This document shows positions 29,789 to 40,094 of a stretch of 64,000 bases of DNA, in pieces (positions within the stretch are counted from its first letter, which is position 1; each line of letters starts with the position of its first letter). The DNA comes from Flavivirga eckloniae (GTDB lineage Bacteria; Bacteroidota; Bacteroidia; Flavobacteriales; Flavobacteriaceae). The stretch is from the NCBI RefSeq assembly GCF_002886045.1, contig NZ_CP025791.1, positions 1,076,001-1,140,000 on the forward strand, given 5' to 3'. The position numbers were made by a program, and so were the translations under genes. Below the pieces are notes generated by a model. It did not search any database. It worked only from the letters and a program-made list of their open reading frames with translations, and was not told the DNA's origin.

Positions 29789-32700
29789 TTAATCTTTTAT
29801 AACCCGCTTACGAATGGTTTTTCCATCAATGTTTATATGGATTAAATATTGACCACTTTTTAAATTGGAAGTTGGTACTTTAACTAATCGTTCTTTAAAA
29901 TAACGTTTTTCAAAAATTAATTGTCCAAGTACATTAAACATGCTCACGTCCGTTTGCGTATACTCCCCTTGAATTCTAATAATGAATTGCTCTTTAAATG
30001 GATTAGGATAAAGTACAGCTCCTAGCTCTCCAAGCTTAAACACTTCCTCTTTTTCATTATTCGCAAAATCTGGTGCTATTTCTTCTTTGGAAATTGTTTT
30101 AGAAGATCCTCCCGAGCTGCATCCACTAATAACAATATCATCTAAATACACCCAATCTGAGTTTCCAGAGGCATCAGCTCTAAATCGTAATCTGGTGGTT
30201 GAAGTAAAAGGCCCTGAAATGATAACCTGATCTGTATAAAATTGATTATTAACAAACTCATCATCCCTATTCCATTCCTCTACCGTTGTATAACTGCTTC
30301 CTCCATTTGTAGATATTTGCAACCAGAAATCTTCATTACTATTATCCATACTTCTACAGTAATAACCAAAATCTACCGTAATTTCCTCATAAGCCGTTAA
30401 ATCCATGTCGTCTGTAGTACCAACAGAAGTTGATGTATTATCCCTAAGTCGCATACTATAACTTCCGGTAGTCGCATAAACCGAATTGCCATCTCTGAAA
30501 GAATCGGAGCCACCATCGTTCCATATGCCCCAGCCTGTTTCAAACCCTTCAGTATCTAAAACAGAGTAAGTACACCCGCCCGTGTTTACCGTAACCACCA
30601 CATCATCATTAGAACTACAACCACTTTGCGTAACAGTTACCGTGTACGTAGTTGTTACACTTGGACTTACTGTAATACTAGCTGTAGTTTCTCCGGTACT
30701 CCACAAATAAGTCCCGCCACCACTCGCAGTTAATGTAGTGGAATCGCCATCATTAATCGTTACATCAGGTCCGGCATCTGCTGTCGGTGATGGGTCTACA
30801 GTTACAACCACATCATCATTCGCACTACAACCGTTTAAGGTTACTGTTGCCGTATAGGTTGTTGTACTCGAAGGGCTCACATTTATGCTCGCCGTGGTCG
30901 CTCCAGTACTCCACAGGTAAGTATCGCCACCAGTTGCAGTTAACGTTGTGGAAGTACCATCGCAAATGGTTACATCTGCGCCTGCGTTGGCTGTTGGTAT
31001 CGGGTTAACGGTTACAACAACATCGTCATCATCTGAAGTCACTCCATCTGAAACAGTTACCGTGTATGTGGTTGTTGAAGTTGGACTCACGTTAATACTA
31101 GCCGTAGTGGCTCCAGTACTCCACAAATATGTGGTACCACCAGAAGCCGTTAGCGTGGTGGTATCGCCATCACAAATAGTAACATCCGGTCCGGCATTGG
31201 CAACAACTTGTTGGCTAACGCAGGCTGATTCCTGAACTTCGGTAAGCGACAGCGCATTATCGTATACTGCATAGGCATCCATTTTTCCAATAAAATAACT
31301 ATCCGAAGTATTGTCAAAACTATCTTTTCCGCCAATAACACCTCCTATACCTCCTATGCCCGTATGTGAAGGCACCGAACTCAAGGCACTACCGTCTGAA
31401 GCTACTTCTGTTCCATCTATATAAAGCTTCATACTGGTAATACCCCCATCGTAAACAAAAGCAACATGATGCCAATCACCATCATTTGGATACGCCGCAC
31501 TTATTTGTGTAAAACTGGTCGTACCACTTCTAATAATAGCTTCCAGATTGCTCCCGTTGAGTCTTACGGCCAATCCTTGATTTCCGCCTCCTTCATCCAT
31601 GATTTCCTGAATTCCGGATAATGCAGTCGGTTTTATCCAAACTGTATAACTTCTAGTTGTAAGGGCAGCCGTTAAAAAAGAGCCCGAACTATATTGAATA
31701 TCTACAGTGCCATCGAAAACGGCAGATTGATCACCTTCTTTAAAATCGGAAGTATCATAAGTTAATGTACCGTTCATTGGACTAGGGTCATGTCCATTTC
31801 CAGAAGCATCATTGGCGTCACTTACAATATCAAAATCCCAAAATGCCTCAAACCCATTTGTTGGCTGACATCCTGCTGTTGAATTCGTTAGCGCCACACA
31901 AGCAGCATCGTATATCTGTGAATCGCTCAACACAGCATCATATACAGCAAAAGCATCCATTTTCCCCGTAAAATAACTGTCGGCAGCATTTTCAAAACTA
32001 TCCCAACTACCAATAACACCGCCAATACCTCCACCGGTTGTGTTATGGGAACCAAGGGTGCTTGGTGCTGTGTTACTAGAAACTTGTACCACGCCATCAA
32101 TAAATAACTTCTGACTAGTATTTGCGCCATCATAAACTAGTGCTATATGATGCCAATCCCCATCATTAGGAAATGCTGTTGCTAAACTGTCTGCTACAGT
32201 TAACGAACTCCTAACAATGGACTCTAAATTAGTACCATTTAAACGAATAGCCATACCTACCGTATTTCCGCCTTCATCAAAAATTTCCTGAATACCACTT
32301 AATCCTGTTGGTTTTATCCAAGCCGAAACTGTTCTGGTTGATGTTGCTGGCGACATAAAAGTGGCAGAACTATAATTAATATCCACAGTACCATCAAAAA
32401 CAACAGATTGATCGCCTTCTTTAAAATCTACAGTATCATAAGTTAATGTGCCATTTATAGGATTAGGGTCATTACCGTTTCCAGAAGCGTCGTTAGCATC
32501 ACTAGCCGTATCGAAATCCCAATAAGCATCATATCCGCTTATAGCCTGGCAACCATCTGTAGAATTAGGATTCCCACTGGTGCTTATTATATAAGGTAAA
32601 TCAACTGTAGTACCATCGCTTCTGTATGTAGGCAATGGTGCCGATGTATTTATAAGATGATTCCGTAAATCGGTACTCATATCATTGCCTATTATTAAAG

Positions 32701-34189
32701 TAGCCTGATCTGGGCTACCAGACAATAGGTTTGTGGTTTCACTAATATCATTTATAAGATGGTACAACTCGTACGATTCTGTTTCGTAATTGTAAATCAA
32801 TTTATAATCGCCTTTTCGTACTATAGATACCGGTCTTTGATCTCTGTTAGAATCAATAAGGTATCCAGGAAAATGCCAATAAATGGACTCCCGAGTCATA
32901 CTGGTTCCATTGGTAAGCATTTGCCATTGGCTGGCACCGTCAATATCGTAACCACCTCCGGGCAACGCACCACCTGCCATTTCTACTAAAGTAGGATATA
33001 AATCGAATGCTATTATTGGTGTGGTATTTACCGTTCCCTTGTTAGCCAACCAAGAAGCTTCAGACCAAGCAAGAGTTACCGATCTAATACCGCCTTCATA
33101 ATACTCGCCCTTCATACCACGTAATGGTCCGGCATCGTCACTATGTACAGCCCCCCCATTATCTGATATAAAATAAACCAAAGTATTAGCAGATAGCATA
33201 TTACCTGGGTTTCTTGGGTCTGCAGTGGTTTTTAAATAATCGATCAACCTTCCAATGGTTTGATCCATGCCTTCTGCCAAAGCTGCCTGCCCTGGTTTTC
33301 TATCATGCCCCATCGAACTAGGGTTGCTAATCGCTTTAGCATCATACTTAGCTCTTAAATCTGGTCGTGCATCGCTTGGATTAAACGGCCCATGGATAGC
33401 ATAGTTGCTAAAATGAACGAAAAAAGGATTATTCTTTTCAGCTTCCATAAAATCAATTGCGGCATCTGCCATGGCATCTGTAACATGCTTTGCTGTTCCC
33501 TCTAAAGAATTATCTCCGGCAAGCATTAAAGATTCTGCGGCTGTATAAGGTGCTGCGTAGGCATCCAGTTCCGGCCCTATATTACCGCTAAAAGTGTAGG
33601 GTGAACTACTTGAAGCAAAATAACTTCCCGGCGCTCCAGATGTACCACCTCCATAATTATAATCGAACCCTTGGTCTGTAGGTGCATTGTTCGATGTATT
33701 TGAAGATTCATTTTCCCCAACATGGTACTTACCTAAATGTGCCGTAGTATATCCCGCTGTTTTCATAGTTTCGGCTATAGTTATGGCACTTGATGGGATC
33801 TCGTCTATATTGTTATTAGAGGCTAATCCCATATCAGGTCCAATTAAAGTAGAATTAGAACTGGTATTACCCCTATTTAAGTCATAGACGTTAAATATGT
33901 TATTTGTTGGTCTTGCAGCATATTGACCACTTAACATTGCTGCCCTTGTAGGGGCACAATTGGCTCCGTTAACATAAGCATAAGGAAATGCTATGCCTTC
34001 AGACGCCAATGTCTCCAAGGTTGGAGTTTCATAAAAATCGCTGGGATTGTTCAAGTTCGTAAGCCCTGTACTAACTTGAGACCAACCCATATCGTCGGCG
34101 ATTACAACTATAACATTTGGGGATTGAGAGGAGAGAAAGTTAAAAAATAGAATAAATAGCAATAAACATAAACGCTTTATTGTTTTCAT
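29789..34189 (-). CDS. Secreted S1-family sulfatase with LamG, PKD-like repeats, MAM-like and T9SS domains
   Basis: A 1466-residue sulfatase, closely similar to the neighbour at 26350 over the catalytic part. After the signal peptide (ends about FLSSQ) come IADDMGWSQV, C78-A-P-T-R and ISDNGGAVHSD. Two LamG domains follow (about 543-770 and 771-990). It then adds parts its paralog lacks: three tandem Ig/PKD-like repeats (about 994-1200, each with GPDVTICDG-like starts and YLWSTG.TTASI), and a MAM-like domain (about 1203-1358, TEGFETGWGIWNDGGSDS ... DDIVIS). The last is of the same type as the N-terminal domain of the giant proteins at 40095 and 45369. A T9SS sorting domain closes it. It is likely displayed on the surface as a polymer-desulfating enzyme with its own binding modules. 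It is divergent from the giant gene at 34741. Confidence 0.9.
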   Translation of the reverse strand: MKTIKRLCLLLFILFFNFLSSQSPNVIVVIADDMGWSQVSTGLTNLNNPSDFYETPTLETLASEGIAFPYAYVNGANCAPTRAAMLSGQYAARPTNNIFNVYDLNRGNTSSNSTLIGPDMGLASNNNIDEIPSSAITIAETMKTAGYTTAHLGKYHVGENESSNTSNNAPTDQGFDYNYGGGTSGAPGSYFASSSSPYTFSGNIGPELDAYAAPYTAAESLMLAGDNSLEGTAKHVTDAMADAAIDFMEAEKNNPFFVHFSNYAIHGPFNPSDARPDLRAKYDAKAISNPSSMGHDRKPGQAALAEGMDQTIGRLIDYLKTTADPRNPGNMLSANTLVYFISDNGGAVHSDDAGPLRGMKGEYYEGGIRSVTLAWSEASWLANKGTVNTTPIIAFDLYPTLVEMAGGALPGGGYDIDGASQWQMLTNGTSMTRESIYWHFPGYLIDSNRDQRPVSIVRKGDYKLIYNYETESYELYHLINDISETTNLLSGSPDQATLIIGNDMSTDLRNHLINTSAPLPTYRSDGTTVDLPYIISTSGNPNSTDGCQAISGYDAYWDFDTASDANDASGNGNDPNPINGTLTYDTVDFKEGDQSVVFDGTVDINYSSATFMSPATSTRTVSAWIKPTGLSGIQEIFDEGGNTVGMAIRLNGTNLESIVRSSLTVADSLATAFPNDGDWHHIALVYDGANTSQKLFIDGVVQVSSNTAPSTLGSHNTTGGGIGGVIGSWDSFENAADSYFTGKMDAFAVYDAVLSDSQIYDAACVALTNSTAGCQPTNGFEAFWDFDIVSDANDASGNGHDPSPMNGTLTYDTSDFKEGDQSAVFDGTVDIQYSSGSFLTAALTTRSYTVWIKPTALSGIQEIMDEGGGNQGLAVRLNGSNLEAIIRSGTTSFTQISAAYPNDGDWHHVAFVYDGGITSMKLYIDGTEVASDGSALSSVPSHTGIGGIGGVIGGKDSFDNTSDSYFIGKMDAYAVYDNALSLTEVQESACVSQQVVANAGPDVTICDGDTTTLTASGGTTYLWSTGATTASINVSPTSTTTYTVTVSDGVTSDDDDVVVTVNPIPTANAGADVTICDGTSTTLTATGGDTYLWSTGATTASINVSPSSTTTYTATVTLNGCSANDDVVVTVDPSPTADAGPDVTINDGDSTTLTASGGGTYLWSTGETTASITVSPSVTTTYTVTVTQSGCSSNDDVVVTVNTGGCTYSVLDTEGFETGWGIWNDGGSDSFRDGNSVYATTGSYSMRLRDNTSTSVGTTDDMDLTAYEEITVDFGYYCRSMDNSNEDFWLQISTNGGSSYTTVEEWNRDDEFVNNQFYTDQVIISGPFTSTTRLRFRADASGNSDWVYLDDIVISGCSSGGSSKTISKEEIAPDFANNEKEEVFKLGELGAVLYPNPFKEQFIIRIQGEYTQTDVSMFNVLGQLIFEKRYFKERLVKVPTSNLKSGQYLIHINIDGKTIRKRVIKD

Positions 34190-34415
34190 GTTTAAAAAAA
34201 GATTGGTTAGTAAGAAAACAATTTAGTGCTTTTTTTTAAAAAAATGTGATTATTCCAACAAAACTAATAAACATTATCCTACTTTATTAACAATTACAAA
34301 TTATTTTAACAGTATAACTAAAAGATTTACAGAGCATTACATATAAGACTTAAAACATAAGAATTACGCTACTCCTACACTCATTTCATAAAATACAAAC
34401 GCAAAAATCAAATAA

Positions 34416-34429
34416 CTCGACGAAATACA
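34416..34429 (-). promoter_or_regulatory. TGTATTTCGTCGAG motif upstream of the second LamG sulfatase
   Basis: Minus-strand match to the TACACTTYRTCGAT motif, 150 bp upstream of the putative -7 box at 34259-34266. The plus strand at 34426 also reads TACACTTTATTTC, so the site overlaps a second copy in the other direction. Confidence 0.35.
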
Positions 34430-34651
34430 CTTTATTTCAATTTAAAACTGATAAATAATACTTAAAAAACAATATTACAAATACCTTATTTTAAAATATT
34501 TACAATAAATAATAAAGAAAAATACTATAAATAAAAGTGTTAAATATTACAATATATAATACAAATATTACATACAACAAAATACGCACTAAATAACTGA
34601 TAAACAGCACATTATAGTCAATTCAAAAATAAAACCGTACTCCAAAACTTA

Positions 34652-34701
34652 TGTATTTTGTCGTCTTTTTTTGCATTTCATAGAATTTTGTAGTAAGTTT
34701 G
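34652..34701 (+). promoter_or_regulatory. Tandem motif with core promoter of the second giant gene
   Basis: TGTATTTTGTCGTC (34652-34665) and TGCATTTCATAGAA (34672-34685) are 20 bp apart. The core promoter is TTTG at 34670-34673, a 20-bp spacer, and TAAGTTTG at 34694-34701. Layout and spacing equal those before 21005. Confidence 0.6.
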
Positions 34702-34740
34702 CTTCAAATTATTAGTCCCAAACTAAAATTCTAACCGCTT

Positions 34741-37700
34741 ATGGAAAAGGTTCATACTCTTTCTAAATTTATCCTTATGGGGATATTTTTATGCTTCTGC
34801 TCTAATGCATTTGCACAAGATTTCAAAGTACAACATATACAAGATGATATTGGTAATGGTGGAGGCAGCAATACCAGTTTTACAGCTGTTTCTTCATTAA
34901 ACAATGCCGTCGCTTTAGCCAACAATAATAGAAAAACGCATGGTGGATCGAACGGCGTCACCGCAGCCAGAGAAGGAGACGATATGGCGGGAGGCCGTGT
35001 ATTAACAACCGTAGGAACTCTTACGTACTATCGTGAATCCGGCTCTCAAAACGAAAACACCAGATTTAACACATCTATCTGGGAATATACAGGTGCTCCA
35101 GGCGATGCTAACGAATTTATAGTAAGAGACAGGTATGCTATAGACCTCAACGGAGGCACTTACACAGTAGACCAAACCATCTCTGGAATTATAAATAAAG
35201 ATAACTGTATCCCTTTCATTACAGGGATAATGAACGATTCTGGTACCGATGATGCCGATTCGGCAACAGCGATTGCCTATTTAACATCTGGAACAAACCT
35301 ACGTGTAGAAAAAGGAGGAACCAATACACCTAATGTTAGAGTTTATATTACTTTGGTTGAGTTTACAGGTTCAAATTGGACTGTACTTCATGGTGATTCC
35401 GGCGATTCAGCCAACGATACCGGAACCATTACCCTTAAAGCTATGTCTGATGGTACTGGTACTACAACAGACGTAACTAGTTGGTCCAATGCTATTATAT
35501 TCAGTCAACACAGGGGAGATACTGCTACGGCTGGCGCGAACGATGCAAATTCCGATAACTGGCCTATGACCGATCCCGGAAGCGATACCAGAAGTGTAAA
35601 TTGGACTTTTGATAATTCTCACGATTCAGATGGAACGAATCGCCATTTCGTACATGTACTGAACAATCCCGAAATAGTTGTAACCAGATATAGCGATTCC
35701 TCTACTGCAGGTTCATTTACTATAGATATCACCTCTGCCGGCTTAACAGATTTAAACCAAGCTATGATTGTTGGCTCCACATATCACAGTGGAACAGGAG
35801 CCGGATATGGTAGAGGATGGAGAAATTACAAACTAAACTCTTTAACACAAGCCGAGCATTGGGTACACCGTGCAGGTAGTGGTACCTCTACCTTAGGTAC
35901 TAACATCCAAATTGTTAATTTCGATTATACCACAGCACCCGGAGGTATTACTGCTAACCTTGAATTATGGCTCAAAGCCGATTCTGGAGTCGAAGAAGCT
36001 GTAGGCGATAGTGCTGAAGATGCAGATTCTATATTAAACTGGTTGGATAACACAGATAACAACAACGACGCAACTCAAATAACAGTAGGCAATCAGCCCG
36101 TACTAGACGAAGACGCCATTAACTTTAACCCAACAATTGATTTTGATGGTGACGACCTTTTACAAACTCCTGCTGTAGCCTCTAATTCCGATATGACGGT
36201 ATTTACTGTTGCTGAAGGGGTAAGTGGCGTTCAAAAACAAATATTAAACTTAAACGGTGGCGACAATATTATTGTAGAGTTTGAAGATGCCACACCTACT
36301 TTTAGAGCAAGAATGTATGACGGTGTGGATACAGGAGAAATACAAACCACGACAGCTGTAGCAAATAACGTTAACGTTATTGCAAATTACGATGTATACT
36401 CAGGCAGCAACTCCGAGCTCTTTATTAACGGTACTTCAATTGGTACAGACGCCACAAACACCTATGCCCCAACAAGTCCAATAGCCAATATAGGTGGACA
36501 CCCTTCAAATACAGCAAAAAGATGGGATGGTGGTATAGCAGAAGTTATTATATATACCGGATCTATAACAAATGCCGAAAGAGACAAGATTGAATCTTAC
36601 TTAGCTATTAAGTATGGCGTTACATTGGGTGCTAATGGTACATCCCAAGACTATGTAGATTCAGATGGACGTGTTATCTGGGATCAATCCGCTAATGTCG
36701 GGTATAACTATAATGTTTCTGGTATAGGTCAGGACAATAGCTCCAGATTAAATCAAAAACAATCCAAATCGATTAACGCTACAGACGATATTACAGTAGG
36801 TATAAAAGGCATAAGTACAACAAACAAAGGCAACTCCAATACTTTTATGGCCGATAAAACCTTTTTAATGTGGGGGCACGACAATGGTTCCACATCATCT
36901 GCCACCGATATTATCAAAGACTTTAGTGCTGGTACCACGGTTACCAGTAGCGCTAGTGTTACGCCAATTACCAGAAAATGGAAAATGGTAGTTACAGATT
37001 CTATACCTACTATAAAACTTTCTATTCCCGAATCCATGGTATCGGGTACCAATGCCGGTGGAGAAGATTATGTGATGATCGTTGCAGACGACGAATCTTT
37101 TACAACCAACGTAACATCTGCCACTATGGAAGATGTGGGTACAGAATTAGAAGTTGACTTTTATTTTGAAGGTACAAAATACATCACTTTTGGCTCTGCG
37201 CCAGAAGTCGCTCTTGGCGACCGTTCAGCATATTTTGGAAATTATACAACTACCGATACCTATTTAGATGCCGGTGATGTAAACGACTTAGATAATACAG
37301 ATTTCACCATTAGCGCCTGGGTAAAACGTGATGCTGGTGAAAACAAATTCGATATTGTCTCCAAAAGGAATTATTTCCATGAAGCACCGGGACCTCCTTC
37401 CGAAACTTATACGCACGGCTATGCGTTTAGAATAAACTCGACCAGTCAGTTTAGAATGGTATGGAGAGATCCCAACGATAGTGCTAACAATGTGATGCAA
37501 ACCTCAGCGACTATACCAGAAAACGAATGGCATCATATTGCAGCAACTTACGATTCTGGAACCAATATGGTAAGCTTATATATTGATGGTTATTTAGAAG
37601 ATAGCGATGATACTTTAGACCCAATCAATACACCATCAGATTCCCACTTTTTAATAGGTGCTGCGCATCATATAAAAAGACAGCAAAAAATGAGAGGTAG

Positions 37701-39885
37701 TGTAGACGAAGTACGTGTATGGAATGTTGCGCTTTCTGGCGATCAGATCAGATATATCATGAATCAGGAAATTGAGAACAATTCCAATTTTGCAGACGGT
37801 AAAATTTTACCAACTGCTACTACCAAAAATGAAATAAATCCCATTCCGTGGAGTAATTTAATTGCCTATTACCCCATGAGTAATATCGTATTTGGTTGTG
37901 TAAAAGATGAATCCAATAGCGGTAACGATGCCTCAATGATACGATATGACGACCTAGACGAACAAACTGCACCACTACCATATAAAACAACACAAAATGG
38001 TGATTGGGATACCTCAACCACATGGGAAAATGGCGATGTGCAATATCTCCCTGGGGTGGATTCTTACTTAGATGCATTAGAAACCATCGATTATAATATT
38101 GTACAAATCGACCATAACATAACTATGGACAACTCAGACACATCCCTTATTCCAGCTACCAGAAATGGAAACAGAACCGTACTGGGCTTAATGGTTAATA
38201 GTGGTGGTGAATTAGAATTAGCTGGGAACACATCTACCAACACCGGGTATAGTATTACAGTATCCCATTATTTAAAACTAGATGGTAAAATTGATCTTGA
38301 GGGTGAGTCGCAACTTATACAAACAACAAATAGCGACCTGGATGTTACAAGTTCCGGGGTATTGGAACGAGACCAGCAAGGCACTAAAGATTTATACACT
38401 TATAATTATTGGTGTTCGCCAGTAGGTGTTAGTAACACCTCCACCAATAACAATAGCTATAGGCTTAGTGATAATATTTTAAAAAACGGAACGATAGCCT
38501 CTACACCAAATAATATAACATTTTTAACCTCTTCGTTCGATGGTAGCGTTTCTGGTAACGACATTAGTATAGCGGACTATTGGATTTGGAAATATGCCAA
38601 CAATACAAGCGACACCTATTCCTTATGGCAACATGTAAGAAGCAATGGATTGATTAATGCCGGGGAAGGATTTATAATGAAAGGTGTAGAAACTTCCGGA
38701 AGCTCCTTTACATCCACTCAAAACTATGTTTTTGATGGAAAACCCAACAATGGCGACATTACCTTAACCCTTAATGCTGGTAATGATTACTTAGTTGGAA
38801 ACCCGTACCCATCTGCTATTGATGCTGATGAATTTATTTTAGACAACGTTAGCGATGGTGCCGGTAGAGCAGGCAGTAATATTATAAACGGAACTCTATA
38901 TTTCTGGGACCATTTTGCTGTTAATTCCCATATACTTACCGATTATCAAGGCGGGTATGCCACTTACACGTTACTGGGTACCGCTGTAGCCATAAGCAAT
39001 GATACAAGAATTGATGCAACTGGCGCAGTTGGTTCTAAAACTCCGGGACAGTATATTCCAATAGCCCAGGGCTTTTTTGTAATTGCAGATACAGGCGGTA
39101 CGATCACGTTTAAAAACAGTCAACGTGTTTTTCAAACTGAAGGTTCAGCCTCGTCCCTATTCCTAAAATCAGATCAAAAAAAGAGCAAGACCAGTAAAAC
39201 AACTACAGACCAGAGAGAAAAGATAAAATTAATGTTCGATTCACCTCAAGGTTACCACCGTCAATTATTAGTTGGTGTAGACGAAAACACCTCTAATGCT
39301 TTCGATATCGGTTACGATGCGCCTTTAATTGAAGATAATATGGAAGACATGTACTGGATTAATGACAACGAACATATGATTATTCAGGCTGTAAACAACT
39401 TTGGACAAGACCAAAAATTACCTTTAGGCATAAAAATTGGTCATGCCGGTATAGCTTCTATAAAAATTGATAGCTTGGAAAACATAGACAATACACTCAA
39501 CATTGTGTTACATGATAAGGAACTGGATATACATCACAACCTTAAAGATGGGGCTTACGAAGTGTATTTAGCACAAGGTAGTTATCACGATAGGTTTGAG
39601 GTGCTGTTCTCGAATGCATCATTGTCTAATACCCATAAAGAAGAGCTCAACCTACAAGTGGCATATTCAAAAGAAAAAAATAGTTTAATCGTACACAACC
39701 CAAACACAGTACGCATTAACACGATTACAATCTATACAACCCTAGGTAAAAAGGTGTTAGCCCTAGCTAGTAACACAAATATAAAATACATTGAAAATCA
39801 ACTTAAACCATTTTCCTCAGGAATTTATATTGTAAATATTAATACAGACAGCACATCATTTTCAAAAAAAATACGCATACCGTAA
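34741..39885 (+). CDS. Giant modular T9SS surface protein with unknown N-terminal domain
   Basis: A 1714-residue secreted protein. The signal peptide ends near SNAFAQ (residue 25). Residues about 26-400 form a beta-rich, Gly/Thr/Asp-rich domain that I do not recognise and that the three other giants lack. Then: LamG/ConA-like (about 404-633, LELWLKADSG ... YLAIKYGVTLG), a linker, LamG (about 826-1010, WHHIAATYDSGTNMVSLYIDG), the shared module of about 600 residues (1016-1630; SQLIQTT, DYWIWKYAN, LVGNPYPSAIDAD, IPIAQGFFV, GYHRQLLVG) and a T9SS sorting domain (about 1636-1714). Function is unknown; binding or surface structure is likely. It has its own promoter and terminator and is divergent from the LamG sulfatase at 29789. 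Confidence 0.83.
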   Translation: MEKVHTLSKFILMGIFLCFCSNAFAQDFKVQHIQDDIGNGGGSNTSFTAVSSLNNAVALANNNRKTHGGSNGVTAAREGDDMAGGRVLTTVGTLTYYRESGSQNENTRFNTSIWEYTGAPGDANEFIVRDRYAIDLNGGTYTVDQTISGIINKDNCIPFITGIMNDSGTDDADSATAIAYLTSGTNLRVEKGGTNTPNVRVYITLVEFTGSNWTVLHGDSGDSANDTGTITLKAMSDGTGTTTDVTSWSNAIIFSQHRGDTATAGANDANSDNWPMTDPGSDTRSVNWTFDNSHDSDGTNRHFVHVLNNPEIVVTRYSDSSTAGSFTIDITSAGLTDLNQAMIVGSTYHSGTGAGYGRGWRNYKLNSLTQAEHWVHRAGSGTSTLGTNIQIVNFDYTTAPGGITANLELWLKADSGVEEAVGDSAEDADSILNWLDNTDNNNDATQITVGNQPVLDEDAINFNPTIDFDGDDLLQTPAVASNSDMTVFTVAEGVSGVQKQILNLNGGDNIIVEFEDATPTFRARMYDGVDTGEIQTTTAVANNVNVIANYDVYSGSNSELFINGTSIGTDATNTYAPTSPIANIGGHPSNTAKRWDGGIAEVIIYTGSITNAERDKIESYLAIKYGVTLGANGTSQDYVDSDGRVIWDQSANVGYNYNVSGIGQDNSSRLNQKQSKSINATDDITVGIKGISTTNKGNSNTFMADKTFLMWGHDNGSTSSATDIIKDFSAGTTVTSSASVTPITRKWKMVVTDSIPTIKLSIPESMVSGTNAGGEDYVMIVADDESFTTNVTSATMEDVGTELEVDFYFEGTKYITFGSAPEVALGDRSAYFGNYTTTDTYLDAGDVNDLDNTDFTISAWVKRDAGENKFDIVSKRNYFHEAPGPPSETYTHGYAFRINSTSQFRMVWRDPNDSANNVMQTSATIPENEWHHIAATYDSGTNMVSLYIDGYLEDSDDTLDPINTPSDSHFLIGAAHHIKRQQKMRGSVDEVRVWNVALSGDQIRYIMNQEIENNSNFADGKILPTATTKNEINPIPWSNLIAYYPMSNIVFGCVKDESNSGNDASMIRYDDLDEQTAPLPYKTTQNGDWDTSTTWENGDVQYLPGVDSYLDALETIDYNIVQIDHNITMDNSDTSLIPATRNGNRTVLGLMVNSGGELELAGNTSTNTGYSITVSHYLKLDGKIDLEGESQLIQTTNSDLDVTSSGVLERDQQGTKDLYTYNYWCSPVGVSNTSTNNNSYRLSDNILKNGTIASTPNNITFLTSSFDGSVSGNDISIADYWIWKYANNTSDTYSLWQHVRSNGLINAGEGFIMKGVETSGSSFTSTQNYVFDGKPNNGDITLTLNAGNDYLVGNPYPSAIDADEFILDNVSDGAGRAGSNIINGTLYFWDHFAVNSHILTDYQGGYATYTLLGTAVAISNDTRIDATGAVGSKTPGQYIPIAQGFFVIADTGGTITFKNSQRVFQTEGSASSLFLKSDQKKSKTSKTTTDQREKIKLMFDSPQGYHRQLLVGVDENTSNAFDIGYDAPLIEDNMEDMYWINDNEHMIIQAVNNFGQDQKLPLGIKIGHAGIASIKIDSLENIDNTLNIVLHDKELDIHHNLKDGAYEVYLAQGSYHDRFEVLFSNASLSNTHKEELNLQVAYSKEKNSLIVHNPNTVRINTITIYTTLGKKVLALASNTNIKYIENQLKPFSSGIYIVNINTDSTSFSKKIRIP

Positions 39886-39910
39886 TTCTAGCACATTGAA
39901 AATGAGGAGA

Positions 39911-39945
39911 AAAATCCGGGTAAAATCTATACCCGGATTTTTTTT
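39911..39945 (+). terminator. Terminator of the second giant gene
   Basis: AAATCCGGGTA and TACCCGGATTT arms are followed by TTTTTT, 26 bp past the stop. Confidence 0.85.
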
Positions 39946-39987
39946 GTTTAAAAAACAAACATATAATAAAAACCTCGATAAAAAACA

Positions 39988-40047
39988 TACACTTCATCGT
40001 GTTTTTAACACTCATGTTCATACATATGGTAATAAAAATTATATTTG
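39988..40047 (+). promoter_or_regulatory. TACACTTCATCGTG motif and promoter of the third giant gene
   Basis: TACACTTCATCGTG at 39988-40001 is followed by a weaker partial copy (ACACTCATG, from about 40008). TATATTTG at 40040-40047 is a full -7 match 48 bp before the ATG; the -33 element is weak (TTCA). Confidence 0.55.
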
Positions 40048-40094
40048 GTTAGTAATTTTTTACATACAAATTTTTAACCCTAATTTACCTACTT

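Larger units (their letters stand above)
34190..34740. other. Divergent regulatory region between sulfatase and giant gene
   Basis: A 551-bp, very AT-rich region with no gene. For the sulfatase (minus): TAGTTTTG at 34259-34266 as a possible -7 box and a TGTATTTCGTCGAG motif at 34416-34429. For the giant gene (plus): tandem motif and core promoter at 34652-34701. Confidence 0.5.

Noticed and set aside
30585-31208. Tandem DNA repeats considered as a CRISPR-like array
   Set aside because: They are in-frame PKD-like protein repeats inside the sulfatase gene, about 200 bp long each and not spaced by unique spacers.
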